Positions 59,015 to 64,000 of a stretch of 64,000 nucleotides of DNA are shown here, one piece after another. Each line of letters starts with the position of its first letter. The stretch's first letter is position 1. The translations under genes and the position numbers were made by a program. Source of the stretch: JANPBY01 sp963851405 (GTDB taxonomy: Bacteria > Actinomycetota > Actinomycetes > DATJPE01); assembly GCA_963851405.1 (NCBI GenBank), contig CAWKPB010000001.1, forward strand, positions 310,001 through 374,000, read 5' to 3'. The notes below the pieces were generated by a model that did not search any database, was not told where the DNA came from, and was given only the letters and a program-made list of their open reading frames with translations.

Positions 59015-59707
59015 CTACCTCTTTGCAGGGGCCCTCTTTGCAGGAGCCCTCTTTGCAGGAGCCTTCTTCGCAGGAGCCTTCTTCGCAGGAGCCTTCTTCG
59101 CAGGAGCCTTCTTCGCAGGAGCCTTCTTCGCAGGAGCCTTCTTCGCAGGAGCCTTCTTCGCAGGAGCCTTCTTCGCAGGAGCCTTCTTCGCAGGAGCCTT
59201 CTTCGCAGGAGCCTTCTTCGCAGGAGCCTTCTTCGCAGGAGCCTTCTTCGCAGGAGCCTTCTTCGCAGGAGCCTTCTTCGCAGGAGCCTTCTTCGCAGGA
59301 GCCTTCTTCGCAGGAGCCTTCTTCGCAGGAGCCTTCTTCGCAGGAGCCTTCTTCGCAGGAGCCTTCTTCGCAGGAGCCGCCTTCTTGGCCGGCGCGGCAG
59401 CCTTGGCAGGCGCGGCCTTCTTGGCCAACTTCTTGGCGCCACTGACGTAAGCCTTGAGCTCAGCACCTGGACGGAACTTCGCGGTGGAAGTCTTCTTCAC
59501 CCGAACGGTTGCCCCGGTCCTCGGGTTGCGCGCAGTGCGCGCGGCGCGCTCAACCTTCTCGAAAGCACCGAAGCCGGTGATGACGACCTTCTCGCCTTCG
59601 GCGACTGCCCGGGTAATGGTCTCAATGACCGCGTCAACCGCTTCCTGTGCGGCCTTCTTGCCACCGACCCAGGGGGCGATGGTGTCAACCAAATCGCTCT
59701 TGTTCAC
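59015..59707 (-). CDS. hup: HU-family nucleoid protein with long (Lys/Ala/Pro) repeat tail
   Basis: HU-type proteins compact DNA; actinobacterial HupB and HupS add a histone-H1-like basic tail. The 230-residue protein starts MNKSDLVDTIAPWVGGKKAA with the HU fold and the beta-arm motif RTARNPRTGATV, ending near residue 90. The tail is pure KKAPA repeats from a 15-bp DNA unit present 21 times without change, ending AKRAPAKRAPAKR. GTG 59707 has GGAAGGA upstream. Length varies widely between species, so the repeat number is not a family constant. Confidence 0.94.
   Translation of the reverse strand: MNKSDLVDTIAPWVGGKKAAQEAVDAVIETITRAVAEGEKVVITGFGAFEKVERAARTARNPRTGATVRVKKTSTAKFRPGAELKAYVSGAKKLAKKAAPAKAAAPAKKAAPAKKAPAKKAPAKKAPAKKAPAKKAPAKKAPAKKAPAKKAPAKKAPAKKAPAKKAPAKKAPAKKAPAKKAPAKKAPAKKAPAKKAPAKKAPAKKAPAKKAPAKKAPAKRAPAKRAPAKR
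59056..59370. repeat. 21 identical tandem copies of a 15-bp repeat in hup
   Basis: Unit CAGGAGCCTTCTTCG on the plus strand, 21 exact copies from 59056 to 59370, with degenerate copies on both sides (for example CAGGAGCCCTCTTTG at 59041). The phase matches the codons, giving KKAPA. Total lack of base differences points to recent expansion or homogenisation; the true copy number may differ in the cell. Confidence 0.97.
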
Positions 59708-59897
59708 TGCATTCCTTCCGGACGACCGGCGCCGGGCCGTTGCCCGAACCAGTCGAAGGGTAGACGTTTTCTGCTATCAATGACAATCTGCGCCACGCCA
59801 CATTGTCCTTGTGTCGCAACGACTTCCCGTCACATTCACTCGGTGTGCACGTCCGCTTTCCGATCTGAGTCAGCCAGATTGGCCCTGCTCTTGTGGC
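59708..59897. promoter_or_regulatory. hup upstream region with a long-range inverted repeat
   Basis: A 190-bp gap. The 12-mer with core CCCGTCACATT (59826-59836) is mirrored by AATGTGACGGG (59908-59918), and CATTCACTC (59834-59842) by GAGTGAATG (59918-59926); the second arms run into the leuD end. I cannot tie this to a known regulator. Promoter boxes for hup are not clear. Confidence 0.4.
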
Positions 59898-60491
59898 TCA
59901 TTGGGCCAATGTGACGGGAGTGAATGCTGGGCGTGCGTCCTCAAAATCGTCGATCGCCTCGCGATGCGCCAAGGTGATTCCGATGTCGTCAAGCCCCTCG
60001 AGCAGTCTCCATCGCGTGTAGTCATCCACCTGAAAGGTGCAGTCAAGTCCAGCGCTCGTCACCGTGCACTGGACCAGATCCACGACAAACTCGACCTCGG
60101 GGTCTGCTTCAACCAACTGCCAGATTCGCTCGATGTCCTGCTGATCGACGACTGCCGTGAGCAAACCGTTCTTCCCGCTGTTTCCTCGGAAGATGTCAGC
60201 GAACCGCGAGGAAAGTACGACGGTGAAGCCGTAGTCGACCAAGGCCCAAACCGCGTGCTCCCTTGATGAGCCGGTCCCAAACTCCGGACCAGCAACCAGA
60301 ATCGACGCTCCCCGATACTTCTCGTCATTCAGCACGAAGCCCGGGTCCTTGCGCCATTCGGCGAACAAGGCATCTTCGTAGCCGTTCTTGGTGATTCGCT
60401 TGAGGAACTCGCCAGGGATGATCTGATCGGTGTCGACGTTGCTGCGGTGCAAGGGGACGGCCCGTCCGGTGTGGATGACAAACTTTTCCAT
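59898..60491 (-). CDS. leuD: 3-isopropylmalate dehydratase small subunit
   Basis: LeuD forms the swivelling domain of isopropylmalate isomerase, the second step of leucine synthesis. The 197-residue protein starts MEKFVIHTGRAVPLHRSNVD and has TDQIIPGEFLKRITKNGYED, GASILVAGPEFGTGSSREHA and DYGFTVVLSSRFADIFRGNS with NSGKNGLL. ATG 60491 has GGAG seven bases upstream; the longer open frame is leuC in another frame. It lies 16 bp after leuC. Confidence 0.96.
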   Translation of the reverse strand: MEKFVIHTGRAVPLHRSNVDTDQIIPGEFLKRITKNGYEDALFAEWRKDPGFVLNDEKYRGASILVAGPEFGTGSSREHAVWALVDYGFTVVLSSRFADIFRGNSGKNGLLTAVVDQQDIERIWQLVEADPEVEFVVDLVQCTVTSAGLDCTFQVDDYTRWRLLEGLDDIGITLAHREAIDDFEDARPAFTPVTLAQ

Positions 60492-60507
60492 CAGTAGCTC
60501 CTTCGGA

Positions 60508-61914
60508 TCAGGCGGACACGAGGTCAGCGGGGGCTGCGAGATGACCCAGGATGGCCGTCGCCGCGGCGACTTCCGGAGAGACCAAGTGAGTCCGGGCGCC
60601 ATTGCCCTGGCGGCCTTCGAAGTTTCGGTTGGAGGTCGAAGCACTGCGCTGTCCCGCAGTCAGCTGGTCTGGATTCATCCCCATACACATTGAGCAGCCG
60701 GCATTGCGCCACTGTGCTCCGGCGGCCAGAAAGACTTGGTCCAAGCCTTCGGACTCCGCCTCAAGCCGCACGCGCGCGGATCCAGGCACGACCAGCATCG
60801 TGACCTCTGCAGCGACCCGACGGCCGGCTAGCACCGCCGCGGCCGCGCGCAGATCCTCGATGCGCCCATTGGTGCACGAACCGATGAAGACCGTGTCGAC
60901 CTCAATGGAACGCAAGGGAGTACCCGGTTTCAGGTCCATGTACTCAAGAGCGCGTTCCGCGGCTGCGCGGTCGACCGGATCACTGAACTCCTCCGGTCCG
61001 GGCACGGAGGAGTCCAGCGGCCGCCCTTGCCCCGGGTTCGTCCCCCAGGTGACAAAGGGCGCGAGTCCGCTGGCTTCGATCACGATCTCGGCGTCGAAGT
61101 CCGCATCGGGATCGGAGCCCAGGCTCAACCAATAGTCCACAGCGTCGTCCCAGTCCTGACCCGATGGAGCGTGCGGGCGTCCGCGGAGGTAATCGAAGGT
61201 GACCTGATCGGGCGCGATCATCCCGGCGCGCGCCCCCGCCTCGATCGACATGTTGCACACGGTCATCCGTGCCTCCATCGAAAGCGCCCGGATCGCCTCG
61301 CCTCGGTACTCGATGACATACCCCTGGCCGCCGCCGGTACCGATCTGAGCAATAACGGCCAGGATGAGGTCCTTTGCTGTCACTCCCGAAGGCAGCGCCC
61401 CCTCAACCGTGATGGCCATCGTGCGGAACGGCTTCAGCGGCAGCGTCTGGGTGGCCAGGACATGCTCGACTTCACTGGTGCCGATCCCGAAAGCAAGAGC
61501 ACCAAACGCGCCATGGGTTGCGGTATGCGAGTCCCCGCACACGACGGTCATGCCGGGTTGGGTCAGCCCCAGCTGCGGGCCAACCACGTGCACGATCCCC
61601 TGGTCGAGGTCGCCCAGAGAGTAGATCGGAACCCCGAATTCACGAGCGTTGGCGCGCAAGGCATCCACCTGGGCGCGTGAGGTCGGTTCAGCGATCGGTC
61701 GGTCGATGTTGACCGTGGGGACGTTGTGATCCTCGGTCGCCAGGGTCAGGTCCGGACGGCGCACCGGGCGCCCCGCTGCTCGCAATCCGTCGAAAGCCTG
61801 CGGGCTGGTGACCTCGTGAACCAGGTGCATGTCGATGTAGAGCAGGTCCGGTTCACCGTCGGCCCGACGGACCACATGAGCATCCCAGACCTTCTCCGAC
61901 AGCGTCTTTGCCAT
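60508..61914 (-). CDS. leuC: 3-isopropylmalate dehydratase large subunit
   Basis: LeuC carries the 4Fe-4S cluster of isopropylmalate isomerase. The 468-residue protein has the cluster cysteines in TVFIGSCTNGRIEDLRAAA and WRNAGCSMCMGMNPD, SHTATHGAFGALAFGIGTSE, and the N-terminus MAKTLSEKVWDAHVVRRADG. The start at ATG 61914 follows a GGGGA site. It is divergent from ndgR with a 51-bp gap containing a candidate operator. Confidence 0.96.
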   Translation of the reverse strand: MAKTLSEKVWDAHVVRRADGEPDLLYIDMHLVHEVTSPQAFDGLRAAGRPVRRPDLTLATEDHNVPTVNIDRPIAEPTSRAQVDALRANAREFGVPIYSLGDLDQGIVHVVGPQLGLTQPGMTVVCGDSHTATHGAFGALAFGIGTSEVEHVLATQTLPLKPFRTMAITVEGALPSGVTAKDLILAVIAQIGTGGGQGYVIEYRGEAIRALSMEARMTVCNMSIEAGARAGMIAPDQVTFDYLRGRPHAPSGQDWDDAVDYWLSLGSDPDADFDAEIVIEASGLAPFVTWGTNPGQGRPLDSSVPGPEEFSDPVDRAAAERALEYMDLKPGTPLRSIEVDTVFIGSCTNGRIEDLRAAAAVLAGRRVAAEVTMLVVPGSARVRLEAESEGLDQVFLAAGAQWRNAGCSMCMGMNPDQLTAGQRSASTSNRNFEGRQGNGARTHLVSPEVAAATAILGHLAAPADLVSA

Positions 61915-61935
61915 GACTCATCCCCTTGGCTTGCG

Positions 61936-61950
61936 TCTCGCATGCCGAGA
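61936..61950. promoter_or_regulatory. candidate operator in the leuC-ndgR intergenic region
   Basis: TCTCG-CATGC-CGAGA: perfect 5-bp inverted arms around a CATGC centre, 22 bp from the leuC start and 16 bp from ndgR. NdgR in Streptomyces binds the region upstream of leuCD, so this is a reasonable autoregulatory site. It rests on symmetry and position only. Confidence 0.45.
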
Positions 61951-61965
61951 CGGCAGTATCAGACC

Positions 61966-62682
61966 ATGGACAACTCTAGCGGAGTCGGAGTCCTGGACAA
62001 GGCGGCTGCTGTCCTTGGAGCCCTAGAAGCAGGCCCAGCGACCCTGGCGAACCTGGTACAGGCCACAGGGCTGGCGCGACCGACCGCACACCGGCTGGCC
62101 GTGGCCTTGGAGTATCACCGGTTGGTAGCCCGCGATCTCCAGGGCCGGTTCATTCTCGGGCCCCGCCTAGGCGAACTCGCGTCTGCAGCCGGAGAGGACC
62201 GACTGCAGGTGTCCGCGGGACCGATACTCAGCTCGTTGCGAGACATGACCGGCGAGAGCGCACAACTCTATCGCCGGCAAGGTGCCGAACGAATCTGCGT
62301 CGCGGCCGCCGAACGCCTGTCGGGTCTACGTGACACCGTTCCCGTGGGTTCGGTCCTACCCATGTCCGCTGGCTCTGCGGCGCAGGTGCTGTTGGCGTGG
62401 GAGGAGCCCGACCGGATGCATCGCGGGCTCCGCCAAGCGCGCTTTACAGCAACCGTGCTGTCCGGGGTGCGACGCCGTGGGTGGGCCCAAAGTGTTGGAG
62501 AACGTGAGGCCGGCGTGGCCTCAGTCTCAGCTCCGGTCCGGGGACCCGCCGGGAAGGTCGTCGCCGCGGTCAGCGTGTCCGGCCCCATCGAGCGGCTCTC
62601 GCGCACACCCGGGCGCCTCCACGCACCTGCCGTGATGGGGGCTGCGAACGCTCTGACGGAGGCGCTGCGGCGGGCCGGGTAG
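61966..62682 (+). CDS. ndgR: IclR-family transcriptional regulator, NdgR-type
   Basis: An IclR-type regulator. The 238-residue protein has an N-terminal winged helix (VLGALEAGPATLANLVQATG and RPTAHRLAVALEYHRLVARD) and a C-terminal effector domain with SAQLYRRQGAERICVAAAER, LPMSAGSAAQVLLAWEE and VASVSAPVRGPAGKVVAAVS. In Streptomyces the leuCD-adjacent NdgR controls leucine and other amino-acid genes. ATG 61966 is the start; the frame is open upstream to 61726 but without similarity. Confidence 0.92.
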   Translation: MDNSSGVGVLDKAAAVLGALEAGPATLANLVQATGLARPTAHRLAVALEYHRLVARDLQGRFILGPRLGELASAAGEDRLQVSAGPILSSLRDMTGESAQLYRRQGAERICVAAAERLSGLRDTVPVGSVLPMSAGSAAQVLLAWEEPDRMHRGLRQARFTATVLSGVRRRGWAQSVGEREAGVASVSAPVRGPAGKVVAAVSVSGPIERLSRTPGRLHAPAVMGAANALTEALRRAG

Positions 62683-62727
62683 GAAGAGCCCGACCAGGTC
62701 CATGGGCTCTCACTGATCGAAACAACA

Positions 62728-62760
62728 CGAAGGGCCCAGGTCTATGACCTGAGCCCTTCG
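62728..62760 (-). terminator. terminator after the tRNA-Gln/tRNA-Glu unit
   Basis: A long stem with arms CGAAGGGC and GCCCTTCG plus an inner AGGT/ACCT pair and a TATG loop. On the minus strand it is followed by TGTTGTTT. It lies about 7 bases beyond the 3' end of tRNA-Glu and is likely the end of the tRNA transcript. Confidence 0.75.
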
Positions 62761-62766
62761 TCCACG

Positions 62767-62839
62767 TAGCCCCGACGGGATTCGAACCCGCGCTACCGCC
62801 TTGAGAGGGCGGCGTGCTAGGCCGCTACACAACGGGGCC
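62767..62839 (-). tRNA. tRNA-Glu (anticodon CTC)
   Basis: A 73-nt cloverleaf read on the minus strand. The acceptor is GGCCCCG with CGGGGCT (one G-U pair), the anticodon loop is CTCTCAA with anticodon CTC, the T-arm is GGGTTCGAATCCC, and the discriminator base is A. No CCA is encoded. It lies 63 bp downstream of tRNA-Gln and downstream of gltX. Confidence 0.95.
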
Positions 62840-62902
62840 GTGGGAGTCGGCGCGAACCGACGAGGCCGAAGTGTATCTGGGCCTGCCGGAAACAGCGTCT
62901 CG

Positions 62903-62974
62903 CTGGGGTACCAGGACTCGAACCTAGACTAACTGAACCAGAATCAGTTGGGCTGCCAATTACCCCATACCCCA
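62903..62974 (-). tRNA. tRNA-Gln (anticodon CTG)
   Basis: A 72-nt cloverleaf on the minus strand. Acceptor TGGGGTA pairs with TACCCCA, anticodon stem ACTGA/TCAGT holds loop TTCTGGT with anticodon CTG, T-arm AGGTTCGAGTCCT, discriminator G. No CCA is encoded. In actinobacteria this tRNA is normally charged with Glu by GltX and then amidated, so its place beside gltX is fitting. Confidence 0.95.
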
Positions 62975-63011
62975 AGGGGGGCGGCCACGACTCGTAACCG
63001 CACCGACGCAG

Positions 63012-63040
63012 AGTCTAGCGAAGCCGTTCACCGGCCCCAA
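63012..63040 (-). promoter_or_regulatory. promoter for tRNA-Gln/tRNA-Glu
   Basis: On the minus strand TTGGGG (63035-63040) and TAGACT (63012-63017) with exactly 17 bp between them. The -10 is 38 bp before the tRNA-Gln 5' end, giving a short leader. A good sigma-70/HrdB-type promoter by eye, separate from gltX. Confidence 0.6.
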
Positions 63041-63068
63041 ATGGCGCGCAGGCCCCGCGCCTTCTCGC

Positions 63069-64000
63069 TCAGCCCACCTCGGCCCGAAGAGCCGCAATCC
63101 GCCGCAGACAGGCCCCGCGCCCGAGCAACTCCATGGACTCGAACAACGGAGGGGACACCCGCTGCCCGCTGACCGCCGTACGGACCGGACCGAAAGCGAA
63201 TCTCGGCTTGAGCCCGAGCCCTTCGACCAAGGCCGTCCGCAGGCTGCCCTCGATGTCGGCGGCGAACCACTCGGCCAACGGTTCCAAGACGGCGTGTGCT
63301 GCCGCGAGCACGGTGCCTGCATCGTCAGCCAGCGCTGACCGCGCCTCCAGCGAGACGCGGAAGTCCGGCTCAGGGACGAACAGAAAGCCGAGCATGTCTT
63401 CGGCCTCGGTCAACAGGTTCATCCGCTCCTGGACCAGTGGCGTCGCCGCGCGCACCACAGCCCGATCCTTATCTGTGGCAGGAGTTCGCAGCACCCCCGA
63501 ACGTTCCAGATGCGCAGTGAGCCGCTCGGACAGGTCGTCGACACTCAGCGAACGGATGTAGTGACCGTTCAGCCAACGCAACTTGTCCAGGTCGAAAACC
63601 GGCCCCACGGTATTGACCCGTTCCCAATCGAAGTCCTCGACCAGGTCATCGAAACCAAAGATCTCGACTCCCTCTGGCTGGGAGTAGCCCATGAGTCCGA
63701 GGAAATTCAGTAGCGCCTCCGGCAAGTAACCGGCCTCCGCGAACCAGGTCAGCCGGGCGGCCGGGTTTTTCCGCTTACTGATCTTGGACTTGTCGGCGTT
63801 GCGAAGCAGCGGCATGTGGGCGAACGTCGGCGGGTCCCATCCCAGCCACCGGTAGAGCAACAGGTGTTTCGGGGTCGAGCTGATCCACTCCTCGCCCCGC
63901 ACGACATGGGTGATGCCCATCTCGTGATCGTCGACGACGCTGGCGAGGTGGTACGTCGGATAGCCGTCGGCCTTCACGATGACCTGGTCGTCCGGTCGAG
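63069..64000 (-). CDS. gltX: glutamyl-tRNA synthetase (C-terminal part, cut by window edge)
   Basis: GltX charges tRNA-Glu and, in this phylum, also mischarges tRNA-Gln for amidation. About 310 C-terminal residues are present; the 5' part lies beyond 64000. Visible are DGYPTYHLASVVDDHEMGIT, HVVRGEEWISSTPKHLLLY, the KMSKS-class motif NADKSKISKRKN, FLGLMGYSQPEGVEIF and the helical anticodon domain. The first ATG in view (63977) is internal. The stop is at 63069. Confidence 0.93.
   Translation of the reverse strand, partial: RPDDQVIVKADGYPTYHLASVVDDHEMGITHVVRGEEWISSTPKHLLLYRWLGWDPPTFAHMPLLRNADKSKISKRKNPAARLTWFAEAGYLPEALLNFLGLMGYSQPEGVEIFGFDDLVEDFDWERVNTVGPVFDLDKLRWLNGHYIRSLSVDDLSERLTAHLERSGVLRTPATDKDRAVVRAATPLVQERMNLLTEAEDMLGFLFVPEPDFRVSLEARSALADDAGTVLAAAHAVLEPLAEWFAADIEGSLRTALVEGLGLKPRFAFGPVRTAVSGQRVSPPLFESMELLGRGACLRRIAALRAEVG

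Noticed and set aside
59041..59375. Regular repeat array as a CRISPR candidate
   Set aside because: Units are 15 bp, contiguous with no spacers, and in frame with hup; they encode the KKAPA tail.
58939..59445. 168-residue plus-strand frame with SQEPS repeats
   Set aside because: It is the mirror of the hup repeat and follows a terminator; no start signal or family match.

Overview
The window is chromosomal core sequence from a high-GC Gram-positive bacterium (Actinomycetota, class Actinomycetes). The evidence is the high G+C, the many GTG/TTG starts, actinobacterial families (DUF2469, DUF3515, DUF4439, a WhiG-type sigma factor, an NdgR-type IclR regulator, CofC for F420, an HU protein with a lysine/alanine/proline tail) and a gene order that matches conserved actinobacterial chromosome blocks. 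The order within the class cannot be read from this sequence. Both end genes are cut: truB at the left and gltX at the right.

Layout. 1-5950 (minus): rimP-nusA-ylxR-infB-DUF503-rbfA-truB, for transcription/translation coupling and ribosome maturation. 6075-7015 (plus): a lipoprotein and a ferritin-like DUF4439 protein. 7050-9518 (minus): proS and a HAD hydrolase. 9597-11201 (plus): a GNAT protein and a secreted GH114-type glycosidase. 11325-16517 (minus): rpsB-tsf-pyrH-frr-cdsA-rlmN. 16820-17410 (plus): a secreted M23 peptidase. 17452-22646 (minus): yraN-comM-dprA-xerC-whiG-ABM protein. 22748-25411 (minus): response regulator, histidine kinase and GerMN lipoprotein. 25534-31416 (minus): rpsP-khpA-rimM-trmD-rplS-lepB-lepB-nudix-rnhB-DUF2469. 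31597-38393 (minus): ftsY, amt-glnB-glnD and ffh. 38475-50680 (minus): fakA-like gene, recG, rsmD, coaD, DivIVA-like, yceD, rpmF, rnc, mutM, a small coiled-coil protein and smc. 50802-58963: rpmB, a flavin monooxygenase, thiL, a Lrp-type RAM protein, DUF3515, ddl, a Cys/Met-metabolism PLP enzyme, gpsA, plsC, cofC and a cold-shock-like protein. 59015-64000: hup, leuD-leuC with divergent ndgR, tRNA-Glu, tRNA-Gln and gltX.

The genes form housekeeping modules: translation (rpsB/tsf/frr, rpsP/rimM/trmD/rplS, nusA/infB/rbfA/truB), protein export (ffh, ftsY, two signal peptidases), nitrogen sensing (amt/glnB/glnD, with a GlnR-like box upstream of amt), chromosome and DNA processing (smc, recG, mutM, xerC, dprA, comM, rnhB, hup), and leucine synthesis under a divergent IclR regulator.

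Three genes are not open as given: infB (about nine frame changes), the DAK2/FakA-like gene (about ten) and a HAD hydrolase (one). Correcting the inferred indels restores lengths divisible by three in all three, so local sequence error is more likely than decay. I found no phage, IS element, CRISPR array, defence system or biosynthetic cluster, and nothing that amounts to a convincing new multi-gene system. The most distinctive real features are the 21-copy identical 15-bp repeat in hup, the long acidic/valine tail on ribosomal protein S16, the GlnR-like box, and the absence of dxr-rseP-ispG from its usual place between rlmN and proS.
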